64,000 nt of DNA, taken from assembly GCA_017432885.1 (NCBI GenBank), contig JAFRIE010000014.1, positions 173,336-237,335 of the forward strand, in the 5' to 3' direction. Source of the DNA: Erysipelotrichaceae bacterium. Lineage in GTDB: Bacteria > Bacillota_I > Bacilli_A > Erysipelotrichales > Erysipelotrichaceae. The translations under genes were made by a program, and so were the position numbers. Every line of letters starts with the position of its first letter. Position 1 is the stretch's first letter. The notes below the pieces were generated by a model. That model was not told the origin of the DNA and did not search any database. It saw only the letters and a program-made list of their open reading frames with translations. Of this stretch, positions 35,312 to 43,665 are shown piece after piece.

Positions 35312-36821
35312 GTTTTCTTTTTAAGAGATGTAAACCTCTCTGAATCAATACGTTAAGCTGTTCCCTGTAGAATACAATGTCGATCAGCAGCGTCAGGATT
35401 CCAGCCAGGAAGACCGTGACAAAAGCGAATACGACCCACATCAGGTAAGAATGGATCGTTCCGATGTAGAACCTGGAAAGCAGATAGACAACAGCCATGA
35501 CGACAACAGTAAGCACGATATGGAAGTAAGACTCCTTAGGATCCCGGAGAACGATATGGTCCGCAACAAACTTTGAATACATCAGTGTGCCGAAAATCAT
35601 TGTACAAACGGTTCCTACCGCAACGCCGATCAGGCCGTATTTCAGTACTACGGCAAAAGAAATCAGAATGTTCATGACCGCCTCACTGATGGCGATTTTC
35701 TTGGTCATCTTGAAATGTCCGGTACAGTTGATGATCGATTTGTACGGATAACGGATACAGTTGAAGGCTCCGCCCAAAGTCAGCAGTACAGCAAAAAGTT
35801 CCCGGTCGTAATTGGTGTCGTTAACTCCTTTTGTATACAGAAGCACAAAAGGAACGATCAGAGCCAGTGTCGTAGAATAGATCACCGAAACAAAAGAGAA
35901 AGTGATCGTTTCATAGATCCTGAGATTCTTCTTCATCAGTTCCCTTTCATCTCTGGCGTACATGTCGCCAAAAGCGCTGCCGAAGCTGGATACAAAAGAT
36001 GAGATGATCTTTTTCAGATTGATGATGACATAATGATAGATCGAATATACAGATACCTCGGAAAGGTTGGTGAATACCGTCAGGATCATCGTATCCGTAT
36101 TGTCATTTACAAAAGAAGCGACTTCATGCGTAAATGCATCCCATCTCTGGGGGATCTTTTTAGGTTTGACGTCTTTCTTCTTTTTCAGGTTGTATTTTCG
36201 GTGGCAGTAGATGTAAAGGTAGATCGGCGTAATGATGTTCACTGCCGCACTGCCGAGTTTAACGATATGAATCGAATAGTTTCCGTTAATCAGGATTACT
36301 GAAACGACAGCATTCAGTATGGTCGTCAGGATCGACAGACCATGATAAATATAGTACTTCTGATCTGCCGATAGAAGCATCTGATAAGTGAAACCGAAAT
36401 AGTATTCCGCAAAAGTGGAGATCGATATGATCAGGACCAGTGATGCAGAAAACAGCCATTCAAATTCATCGGATATCAGTAACGGATAGATACAGGAAAA
36501 ACCTAATACAAATATCGCAAAGATGGCGGCGATTCTGCGCATGAAAGCTTCCGTGGAAGCCAGTACCTCATTGATCTGGTCATCATCCTTGTTGGCAAGC
36601 GGTTTAAACAGCGCGGCTCTTGTGGCATCGCCAATACCCATCTTCATCAGGGCAATGACAGAAAGGAAGTTGGAAACCGATGTAACGATTCCGTTATATG
36701 CCGATCCGTAATTGGAAAGGATCAGTCTTGGAAGGATCAGACCGCAGGCCAGTTTGATTAATTCAGTCGAAAGGCCATATACGATATTCTTGGCGGCTTT
36801 CCTTGTTCTACTTGTAGCCAT
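35304..36821 (-). CDS. Wzx-type flippase (2 of 2)
   Basis: A 505-residue membrane protein with about fourteen helices of the MATE/MVF superfamily. TELIKLACGLILPRLILSNY resembles streptococcal and lactobacillal capsule Wzx proteins. The cytoplasmic loop with KKKKDVKPKKIPQRWDAFTH is strongly basic. It likely flips a lipid-linked oligosaccharide. A TATAAT box overlapping the stop of the acyltransferase gene lies 8 bases before its ATG, and there is no Shine-Dalgarno, so it may be leaderless. It could serve the LicD and GT4 genes beside it. Confidence 0.86.
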   Translation of the reverse strand: MATSRTRKAAKNIVYGLSTELIKLACGLILPRLILSNYGSAYNGIVTSVSNFLSVIALMKMGIGDATRAALFKPLANKDDDQINEVLASTEAFMRRIAAIFAIFVLGFSCIYPLLISDEFEWLFSASLVLIISISTFAEYYFGFTYQMLLSADQKYYIYHGLSILTTILNAVVSVILINGNYSIHIVKLGSAAVNIITPIYLYIYCHRKYNLKKKKDVKPKKIPQRWDAFTHEVASFVNDNTDTMILTVFTNLSEVSVYSIYHYVIINLKKIISSFVSSFGSAFGDMYARDERELMKKNLRIYETITFSFVSVIYSTTLALIVPFVLLYTKGVNDTNYDRELFAVLLTLGGAFNCIRYPYKSIINCTGHFKMTKKIAISEAVMNILISFAVVLKYGLIGVAVGTVCTMIFGTLMYSKFVADHIVLRDPKESYFHIVLTVVVMAVVYLLSRFYIGTIHSYLMWVVFAFVTVFLAGILTLLIDIVFYREQLNVLIQRGLHLLKRKHG

Positions 36822-36829
36822 ATATATGA

Positions 36830-36835
36830 ATTATA
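36830..36835 (-). promoter_or_regulatory. Internal -10 before flippase 2
   Basis: Minus-strand TATAAT overlaps the TAA stop of the acyltransferase gene. Eight bases separate it from the flippase ATG at 36821, placing the start within 1-2 bases of the ATG. No Shine-Dalgarno is present; AAAGG 17 bases upstream is too far. Confidence 0.45.
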
Positions 36836-37934
36836 TCCCTTTCTGATTCTTTTTAAAAACTTTGTCCTTTATGCTACTATACAGCATCGGAAGCAGTATT
36901 CCGAACGCAAGATAAAGCATCCACCATCCCTTCTCTTCACCTTGAAAGGTCGGAATGGAAGACAGATAGTATAACGGCGATCTGTTTACACTTAGCTTTA
37001 ACAGGGTTACAGGTTTAAAACTGATGATATGAAGCAGCAGTACGATATAACTGTTCCGGCCAAGAGAAAGAAACGCTTCTTTCAGTTTTCCTGTCTTTCG
37101 GATCAGTCTGGATACTTCATAACACAAGATCCATCCGGAAAACGAAACAAGCAGAAGAAACAGCGGATCCGGGTATCTGTTTTTTACCAGACTTACCGAG
37201 AATTCCTTCCACTGCAATATACCAAAAAGGACTATCGGTACTATAACAGCCGCAGCACGGACAAAGATCCGGTTAAAACGCAGGATTTCTCTATTTTCTT
37301 TTAGGATCGTTCCCAGATGGTAAAGACTGTAACAGGAGAGTATCCTGGCAAGGCTGTAAGGAATCAGACCTTTTCTATCCAGAGAAAAACCAAGCAATAA
37401 AAAGACACCTGCAAGAAACGACTGATAATACTGATGTTTTCTATTTAATCTATACAGAAGGAAATCGATAAAACAATAGAGAACAGACAGGATAAACAGA
37501 TCCTTGATGAACCATATGCCCTGTATCAGTTCGTTATCTCCTCGAAAAATAAGACCCTTCAGAAAGTTGACAGTGATATCTTTTGTGTTCCAATAATCGG
37601 TCAGGGCAAGAGAAGAAACGGCATCTTCCGGTACAGAAGAATGCAGGGAATAGAAGCCGATTCTGATCCAGAAATTGTGGAACAGAGAAAGAATGCCGTT
37701 ATAAAGGTAATAAGGAAAGCACAGGAACCGGATCTTTCGCCAGACAAAGCGTAAGAATGTCTGTATATCCGAAGCGTAGTCCGGCTTATATACATAACCC
37801 GAGGCAATAAAAAAGAGAGAGACATGAAAGAAATTGATAAAAGCACTGTGAGGAAATCCCGCATGTCCGGCTACGATCAGAATGATCCCTAAGGCTTTGA
37901 TCAGGTCTATTTCTTCAAATCTCTTGTTACTCAT
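36831..37934 (-). CDS. Acyltransferase 3 family membrane protein (OafA-like)
   Basis: A 367-residue polytopic protein with about ten helices. It starts RFEEIDLIKALGIILIVAGH, carrying the conserved family His, then FFHVSLFFIASGYVY. The loop RKIRFLCFPYYLYNGI follows. Acyltransferase 3 proteins O-acetylate extracellular sugars. It overlaps the upstream hypothetical gene by 8 bases. This is the second acylation system in the locus besides the MBOAT pair. Confidence 0.85.
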   Translation of the reverse strand: MSNKRFEEIDLIKALGIILIVAGHAGFPHSAFINFFHVSLFFIASGYVYKPDYASDIQTFLRFVWRKIRFLCFPYYLYNGILSLFHNFWIRIGFYSLHSSVPEDAVSSLALTDYWNTKDITVNFLKGLIFRGDNELIQGIWFIKDLFILSVLYCFIDFLLYRLNRKHQYYQSFLAGVFLLLGFSLDRKGLIPYSLARILSCYSLYHLGTILKENREILRFNRIFVRAAAVIVPIVLFGILQWKEFSVSLVKNRYPDPLFLLLVSFSGWILCYEVSRLIRKTGKLKEAFLSLGRNSYIVLLLHIISFKPVTLLKLSVNRSPLYYLSSIPTFQGEEKGWWMLYLAFGILLPMLYSSIKDKVFKKNQKGI

Positions 37935-38883
37935 TTTGAAAGCTTTCTCTCAATATCAGATAGCGGTATTTCAGTTCGTCTTTGCATCTTCTGAAGAGAC
38001 TCTTTGCGCTTTCCTTGCGGAACGGATCTTTCTTTTCAAAATCAAAGGAAAAACCGTATCTGCCCATATATTTACGCAGCGGATCTGAGATCTTCAGACG
38101 ATCATGCAGGAATTCCAGATAATCTTCTTTAACCTTAAGAAAGTCTGTTCCCATGGATGGATCATCCGAAATCTTCGTCAGGAATCCTTCCGGAAGATCG
38201 CCTTCCGCTTCGCCAAGAAGACACAAATCATAATCTCCATCACCGACTTTCAGTCGATGATGATACGTACCGGATTGTTCCAGTCCCAGGAAACACTCCA
38301 GATCGCTTCGGCATTCTGTTAAGACTGTAACTCTCTCTTGATCCTCCAGAATCACATTCCTTGAAAAAGATCCAAGGGCATCTTTAAATTCTTGAAGGGA
38401 AGCAAAGCCGAGGATCCCTTTCGTATCTGTTTCAATCATTCCGTTCATCGTACAGGCATCGATTCTTTTCATGAAATCAGGACCAAGCAGGACCGTCAGG
38501 TCGTGTTCCGTCTCTTTTTTATCCTGTGAACTGTGGACCCGGAAATTACCTCCCGTCCATTTCCGATAGAGCCATTTCTTGTCATAGATCCGGGCATTTA
38601 CCGTTTCGGATCCGTTATAGGTCTTCCTTTGTTCAAACAGCGGATCAGGATCTTCTACAAAGATCACATAGAACAGATCTTTTCCTACATAACGGGCTTT
38701 TTCTTTAACATCCGCGGTCTTTGTCCCATAGAAAGCCTTGAGATTCTTTAAGAAGTTTTCTTCACTCCAGCGAATATAAAAGGTTTTCCGGATCAGAAAA
38801 GACGACTTCAGGTCTTTCAGGATCTTATCTTTGCAGAAAAACGCCTTGTTCCAGATCAGGAACAGGTAACATTCCTTATGCAT
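37927..38883 (-). CDS. Hypothetical protein, cytoplasmic, in the CsbB/YfhO block
   Basis: About 318 residues; family not recognised with confidence. No signal peptide or membrane helix. A charged central part has YVIFVEDPDPLFEQRKTYNG and YRKWTGGNFRVHSSQDKKET, then EHDLTVLLG. Regular Asp/Glu pairs hint at an enzyme. The start at 38883 has AGAAGG upstream and overlaps the YfhO stop; the longer frame adds 16 residues within that gene. It lies between the YfhO-like and acyltransferase genes, so a role in activating or attaching a decorating group is possible. Confidence 0.6.
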   Translation of the reverse strand: MHKECYLFLIWNKAFFCKDKILKDLKSSFLIRKTFYIRWSEENFLKNLKAFYGTKTADVKEKARYVGKDLFYVIFVEDPDPLFEQRKTYNGSETVNARIYDKKWLYRKWTGGNFRVHSSQDKKETEHDLTVLLGPDFMKRIDACTMNGMIETDTKGILGFASLQEFKDALGSFSRNVILEDQERVTVLTECRSDLECFLGLEQSGTYHHRLKVGDGDYDLCLLGEAEGDLPEGFLTKISDDPSMGTDFLKVKEDYLEFLHDRLKISDPLRKYMGRYGFSFDFEKKDPFRKESAKSLFRRCKDELKYRYLILRESFQNE

Positions 38884-41482
38884 GTGCCCTTCTCTTTCTT
38901 CTGATGACACGATCGATGATCGCCATGACAAGGCCGCACAGTGACAGGATCATGCCCTGTTTCAGCATCGGTGTACGATATACAAAAACGATCTCGTGAC
39001 TGCCGGCTTCAAGCTTCAGGGCCATATAGGCGACATTCGCTCTTAGAATCTCCGCTTTTTCTCCATCCACATAGGCTGTCCACCCTTCCGAATAAGGGAT
39101 ACTCAGCAGAAGATACTTATCCTGCTTCAGTTCTATGTTTCCAGAGAAACGGTCTCTTTCAAACTCCACGTCTTTCAGGACATCTTTCTTTAATTCAGCC
39201 AGTTTACTGCCGTATTCCTGCATATCCGAAACATAAAGGTTTACCGCATCAAACCGGTAAGTTCCTTTGTTCTGAAAACGGATCGTAAACCGGTCAACAG
39301 GAACATCATAATATCCTAAACGAAGCACAAAATCACTTCTGCCGTTATAGTAACGGTCATCATGGGTGTAAAGATCGATCTTCTTCTCGCTGCCGTCCGG
39401 CAGGACGACATAGATATCAGAATTCGTCTTTTTGTCGCTGAGCCAGGAAAGTCCGTCGTCGAATTCGATGCCTTGGAATTCCAGGTAGATTTCCGCATCC
39501 TTAATTTCCTCAAATCGGATCACGGTTTCTGCATCTTTCTTCTTGGTTCTGATCCCGTCATCCTGGACAAGAACGTCTTCGTTCTCTTCCCAGGTAAAAG
39601 ACCGTTTCGGTGTTAAGGCTGATGTCTCATAAGCATCGGAAGTCGTATCGATAAGTACAGCTTCTCCCAGCAGATTCTGCCTGTCGATCACAGAATGTTT
39701 TTTCCATTCATCGAAAGAGATCGCGTTGGTATACGTATAGCCGAAAGGCATATCGTAGTCGTTACGGTAGATGGCGTAATGTTCCGTCGAAAAGGCGTAA
39801 GTGAAACCGTAAGGAAGCTGGCCAAGGTAGCCTTTTTCGGTTACATAATAGCGGACATTGGCTAAAGAATACAGCAAGGATCTCTGGTCGTATTCATAGA
39901 ACTTCTGCAGCAGATATTCATCAAGTTCCATCTCATCCCTGAAACGGGAAATATACGGATTGCCCAGGCTCCAATAGTAATCTGTTGAATGTGTCTGAAA
40001 TAATACAGCGGCATTCTGTTCCAGACAGTTTCCGGAATACCGGTAGTAGTCTTCATCCTTCATGTTTTCAGCGATCTCATAAGCTTCCGAAGTCACAAAA
40101 ATCTCTTCGTCCTGTTTATAGGTAGTTGCCGTGCTGGAATAATCCGTTCCTCTTGCGGAATACTGGTGATCGGCATTAAAGACGATACAGGCAATGATCA
40201 GCAGGATCAGCAGCGGCTGTCTGATGTTCTCTTTCACCGGAATGAAATAGAGGACCAGGAAAAGGAAACACAAAGACAGAGGAATCAGGATCGACATGTT
40301 TGCACCTAGTACAGCAAGACCGGCTGTGCACAGAATGGTCAGAATGCCCAGAACTTTCTTGTGATCGGCCACCTCATCCCACTGATATGCTGTGTTGTAG
40401 GCGACCAGTAAAGACAGGGCAAAACACCATTTATTGGAAATATAGGAGAAACCGTTCATAACCTGACCGAAGACCGGAAACAGGATCATCAGAACACCAA
40501 GAACGTTAAAAACATTCAGCAGCAGATTCTTTTTCCCTTTCAGCAGGCTGATCATCAAGAAGAGGATGGCTGGGCTGGCATAGCCCATGCAGAGCCAGTA
40601 TTCTCTTCCGGTCGAAAAAAACATGGATGGGATCTTCTTGTAGTAATTGAGCGGATAAAGGAGATGTTTCCCAAATTCGATCGACATCCTGCTATCTTTC
40701 AGAAAAACATAAACGACAGGAAGGAAAATGAAAGCTCCAAGGCAGATTCCCAAAACGGCATAGCAGAAGATCCTGAAGATGTTTTCTATGATTTTCTTTA
40801 GGTTTTTCCGGTATTCAAATGTCAGAGTCAAGAAAGAGTAGACTGCCGTCAGAATGGCAATATTGTAGAAGAAGTAGAAATTGCTGATACAGCTGAAGAA
40901 TACCGCAAGCACGAAAAGCAGCGGCTTCCTGTCCTGAACGATCCTGTCTACGCCGATCAGGATCAGAGGCAGATACATCATAGGATTCAGAAAGTAGACA
41001 TGTCTTACGGAATTGAACAGTGCCCAGAAACAGAATGCATAGATCAGAGTGCCTGCCAGAATGCCATTCCTGTTTTTGAGATCATGGCTGAAACAGAAGC
41101 AGGAAAAGAAGATGCCGGAAAGATAGAGTCTAAGAAGGACGGCAAAATGATAGAAAATGTAAATGTATTCCTTCTTTACAAAAACGGAAAGAAAAGCGAT
41201 CGGATCGCCGATGACATAGTAATGAAAAGTGCCGAGAATATCTCCGCCTTCCCCGATGGAAAAATCGTACTGCGGAATTATCAGCCGATGCTGCGTAAAG
41301 ATCGAAGAGAAGATGTTTCTTAGATATTCGGAATAGTAAATGTACGCCTTATAGTGCTGCGACCAGCCGTCGCCGTCATAAATAAACGATTTACCGCTGC
41401 TGTAATAAGTAAAAAAAACGGCAGCACAGCAAAGAACGAAAACCAGTGTATAAAGCAGAAAGTATTTTCTTTTCTCTTTCAT
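38876..41482 (-). CDS. YfhO-family membrane glycosyltransferase (GT-C)
   Basis: An 868-residue protein with about a dozen N-terminal helices (to about residue 430), a large extracytoplasmic domain (about 440-840) and a final helix near the C-terminus followed by RRKRR. FIYDGDGWSQHYKAYIYYSE just after the first helix supplies the acidic GT-C catalytic motif. FSIGEGGDILGTFHYYVIGD is diagnostic of YfhO. With the CsbB-like GT2 gene 5 bases upstream, it should move a sugar from undecaprenyl phosphate onto a cell-wall or lipoteichoic polymer outside the cell. Confidence 0.88.
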   Translation of the reverse strand: MKEKRKYFLLYTLVFVLCCAAVFFTYYSSGKSFIYDGDGWSQHYKAYIYYSEYLRNIFSSIFTQHRLIIPQYDFSIGEGGDILGTFHYYVIGDPIAFLSVFVKKEYIYIFYHFAVLLRLYLSGIFFSCFCFSHDLKNRNGILAGTLIYAFCFWALFNSVRHVYFLNPMMYLPLILIGVDRIVQDRKPLLFVLAVFFSCISNFYFFYNIAILTAVYSFLTLTFEYRKNLKKIIENIFRIFCYAVLGICLGAFIFLPVVYVFLKDSRMSIEFGKHLLYPLNYYKKIPSMFFSTGREYWLCMGYASPAILFLMISLLKGKKNLLLNVFNVLGVLMILFPVFGQVMNGFSYISNKWCFALSLLVAYNTAYQWDEVADHKKVLGILTILCTAGLAVLGANMSILIPLSLCFLFLVLYFIPVKENIRQPLLILLIIACIVFNADHQYSARGTDYSSTATTYKQDEEIFVTSEAYEIAENMKDEDYYRYSGNCLEQNAAVLFQTHSTDYYWSLGNPYISRFRDEMELDEYLLQKFYEYDQRSLLYSLANVRYYVTEKGYLGQLPYGFTYAFSTEHYAIYRNDYDMPFGYTYTNAISFDEWKKHSVIDRQNLLGEAVLIDTTSDAYETSALTPKRSFTWEENEDVLVQDDGIRTKKKDAETVIRFEEIKDAEIYLEFQGIEFDDGLSWLSDKKTNSDIYVVLPDGSEKKIDLYTHDDRYYNGRSDFVLRLGYYDVPVDRFTIRFQNKGTYRFDAVNLYVSDMQEYGSKLAELKKDVLKDVEFERDRFSGNIELKQDKYLLLSIPYSEGWTAYVDGEKAEILRANVAYMALKLEAGSHEIVFVYRTPMLKQGMILSLCGLVMAIIDRVIRRKRRAHA

Positions 41483-41487
41483 AAAAT

Positions 41488-42447
41488 CTATCCTATCAGT
41501 TCTGCCGAATCTTTATTGGTTTCGGAAATAATGAAATGCGGCCTGTTCTTGGTTTCCATGTAGATCTTGCCGATATACTGTCCGATAATGCCCAGGCAAA
41601 GAAGCTGAATACCGCCCATGAACAGGATCACACAAATCAATGTTGCCCAGCCCTGGACCGCATCACCGTAAAGCAGATACTTTATGATAATAAAGGCCAG
41701 ATACAAAAAGGCCAGAAAAGTCGTAAAGATCCCTAAGAAAGTCGCTACATCCAACGGAAAATTAGAAAAATTGACTATGCCGTCTATCGCATATTTCACC
41801 AGACCCCAGAAACTCCAGGATGTCGTACCCGCTACCCGGTCAACGTTCTCGTATTCGATCCAGCAGGTCTTATATCCTACCCAGCTGAAAATGCCTTTGG
41901 AGAAACGGTTATGTTCCGACATGGAGATAATGGCATCGGCCATTTTTCTGCTCATCAGCCTGTAGTCTCCGGCTCCGTCAACCATTCTGGCATCGGAAAT
42001 CCTGTTGATGATCTCATAGAATCTTCTTGAGAACCAGGTACGTATTTTAGAATCTCCGGTCCTGTCTGTTCTTCTGCAGGCAGCGCAGTCGTATTCGCCG
42101 CTTTCCAGAGCTTCCAGCATCCTTAAGATCAGTACGGGCGGATGCTGAAGATCGGCATCAATAAAACCGACGTAATCTCCCCTGGCATTGCACAGACCCG
42201 CATACATTGCGGCTTCTTTGCCGAAATTCCTGGAAAAAGACAGGTAGATGACGTGTCTGTCTTTCTTGGCCAGATCTTTCATGACGGAAAGAGTCTGGTC
42301 TTTTGAACCGTCGTTGACCAGCAGGAGTTCATAGTCTGCTTTGCTTTCTTTTAATGTCTTTGTTACTTCTTTATAAAACAGCGGAAGTGCTTCCTCTTCA
42401 TTAAAACACGGGACAATGAGAGACAAGAGTTTCTTTTCTTTTTTCAT
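41488..42447 (-). CDS. CsbB/GtrB-like undecaprenyl-phosphate glycosyltransferase
   Basis: A 319-residue GT2 enzyme with two C-terminal helices (about 230-300). LSLIVPCFNEEEALPLFYKE, LVNDGSKDQTL, LSFSRNFGKEAAMYAGLCNA, GFIDADLQHPP and CRRTDRTGDSKIRTWFSRRF match CsbB/GtrB/YfdH. It makes a polyprenyl-phosphate sugar for the YfhO partner. The upstream 107 bases hold a possible promoter and a GAGG Shine-Dalgarno 9 bases before the ATG. Confidence 0.9.
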   Translation of the reverse strand: MKKEKKLLSLIVPCFNEEEALPLFYKEVTKTLKESKADYELLLVNDGSKDQTLSVMKDLAKKDRHVIYLSFSRNFGKEAAMYAGLCNARGDYVGFIDADLQHPPVLILRMLEALESGEYDCAACRRTDRTGDSKIRTWFSRRFYEIINRISDARMVDGAGDYRLMSRKMADAIISMSEHNRFSKGIFSWVGYKTCWIEYENVDRVAGTTSWSFWGLVKYAIDGIVNFSNFPLDVATFLGIFTTFLAFLYLAFIIIKYLLYGDAVQGWATLICVILFMGGIQLLCLGIIGQYIGKIYMETKNRPHFIISETNKDSAELIG

Positions 42448-42546
42448 TTGCGTAACCTCATCTATATTCTATACTTTTCTTTTAAAATTAAAAACTGCAA
42501 GGTTCCATGAAGAAAAGATCAGATCAAAAGTACCGGACAGAAATCA

Positions 42547-42578
42547 AAAGAAAACTACAGTTCTCTGTAGTTTTCTTT
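42547..42578. terminator. Hairpin overlapping the end of the UDP-GlcA 4-epimerase gene
   Basis: A perfect 14-bp stem AAAGAAAACTACAG/CTGTAGTTTTCTTT with a 4-base loop. The stop codon (42555-42557) and last residues of the epimerase lie inside the stem. On the minus strand a T-rich tail follows. It should end the epimerase transcript. Confidence 0.7.
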
Positions 42579-43565
42579 GTACCATCTCGCAAATCGTTCC
42601 AGTCCTTCTTTTAATGGAGTATCCGGATGAAAGCCGTAATCTCTTTGTAAAGCTGATGTATCCGCATAAGTCGTTACGACATCGCCCGGCTGCATCTCTA
42701 CCAGATCAAGATGTTCACGGATCTTGAAAGCAGCAGGCAGCAGTTCGTTTTTTACCAGCGCATCGCTCAGAATATGCACGAATTCCAGCAGATTTTCCGG
42801 ATGGGAATTGCCGATATTGTATAGATTGTATTCCTTTATTGGTCCTTTGTTTATGATCCGGATAATGCCTTCAACGATATCATCGATATAGGTGAAGTCT
42901 CTCTCACAGTTTCCGTGATTGAATATTCTGATCTTCTCTCCTCTTAAGAGTTTCTCCGTAAAGGAGAAGTAAGCCATATCCGGTCTGCCGGCAGGGCCGT
43001 AGACAGTAAAGAATCTTAAACCGGTCGAAGGTATGTGATAAAGATGGGAATAGGTATGAGCCATCAGTTCATCGCTCTTCTTCGTTGCTGCATACAGGGA
43101 AACGGGCTGATCGGTCCTGTCTTCCACAGAGAACGGAACAGAAGCGCTGTTGCCGTAGACGCTGCTGCTGGAAGCATAGATCAGATGAGAAACGGGATGC
43201 TTTCTGACAGCTTCCAGGATATTATAGAAACCGATAATATTGGAAGAAATATAGGCATCCGGATGGTCGATCGAATAACGTACACCTGCCTGGGCAGCCA
43301 GATTGACTACAATATCAAAATCGTTTTCCCGAAACAGGGAATCAACGAATTCTTTATCGGAGATATCCCCTTGTACGAATACAAAGTCTTTCTGCAGCTC
43401 CTGCAGCTGTTTCAGACGCTGCTGCTTCAATGCGACACTGTAGTAGTCATTCATGTTGTCAATGCCGATGACACAAAGTTCGCCATCACATAAAAGCCTG
43501 TGGCAAAGACTGGCACCAATAAAGCCGGATGAACCGGTAATCAGGATCTTCTTCTTGTTTTGCAT
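42555..43565 (-). CDS. UDP-glucuronate 4-epimerase
   Basis: A 336-residue SDR enzyme. ILITGSSGFIGASLCHRLL binds NAD, GIDNMNDYYSVALKQQRL and LAAQAGVRYSIDHPDAYISS are hallmarks of CapI/GAE-type 4-epimerases, and VSLYAATKKSDELMAHTYSH has the catalytic Tyr-x3-Lys. RDFTYIDDIVEGIIRI is conserved. It should make UDP-galacturonate from the product of the divergent dehydrogenase. The longer frame starts at a TTG; the ATG at 43565 is 6 bases downstream of a TATGAT box, so it may be leaderless. Confidence 0.9.
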   Translation of the reverse strand: MQNKKKILITGSSGFIGASLCHRLLCDGELCVIGIDNMNDYYSVALKQQRLKQLQELQKDFVFVQGDISDKEFVDSLFRENDFDIVVNLAAQAGVRYSIDHPDAYISSNIIGFYNILEAVRKHPVSHLIYASSSSVYGNSASVPFSVEDRTDQPVSLYAATKKSDELMAHTYSHLYHIPSTGLRFFTVYGPAGRPDMAYFSFTEKLLRGEKIRIFNHGNCERDFTYIDDIVEGIIRIINKGPIKEYNLYNIGNSHPENLLEFVHILSDALVKNELLPAAFKIREHLDLVEMQPGDVVTTYADTSALQRDYGFHPDTPLKEGLERFARWYKENYREL

Positions 43566-43571
43566 ACTACT

Positions 43572-43601
43572 ATCATACAATAGTTATGTTATAATTCGCA
43601 A
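43572..43601 (-). promoter_or_regulatory. Promoter of the UDP-GlcA 4-epimerase (leaderless)
   Basis: Minus-strand -10 TATGAT (43572-43577) and -35 TTGCGA (43596-43601), spacing 18. The -10 ends 6 bases before the ATG at 43565. The -35 lies within dyad 1 (43587-43603), so a bound repressor would cover it. Confidence 0.6.
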
Positions 43602-43603
43602 CA
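43587..43603. promoter_or_regulatory. Operator-like dyad 1
   Basis: TGTTATAATTCGCAACA: inverted TGTT/AACA arms with two mismatched inner positions and a 5-base centre. It overlaps the -35 of the epimerase promoter. It matches dyad 2 at 13 of 17 positions. Confidence 0.55.
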
Positions 43604-43629
43604 ATATGATTCTATTTATTGAATTCTTC

Positions 43630-43646
43630 TGTTATTATTGATAACA
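43630..43646. promoter_or_regulatory. Operator-like dyad 2
   Basis: TGTTATTATTGATAACA: perfect 6-bp arms TGTTAT/ATAACA with a 5-base centre. It contains the extended -10 (TG-T-TATTAT, 43630-43638) that best fits the dehydrogenase gene. Its start is 43 bases from the start of dyad 1, about four DNA turns. Confidence 0.6.
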
Positions 43647-43665
43647 TAATGACGAGGTATTGAAT

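Noticed and set aside
42448..42554. Possible riboswitch or RNA gene in the gap upstream of the CsbB-like gene
   Set aside because: The only strong structure is the 14-bp terminator hairpin at 42547-42578; the remainder is AT-rich with a plain Shine-Dalgarno.
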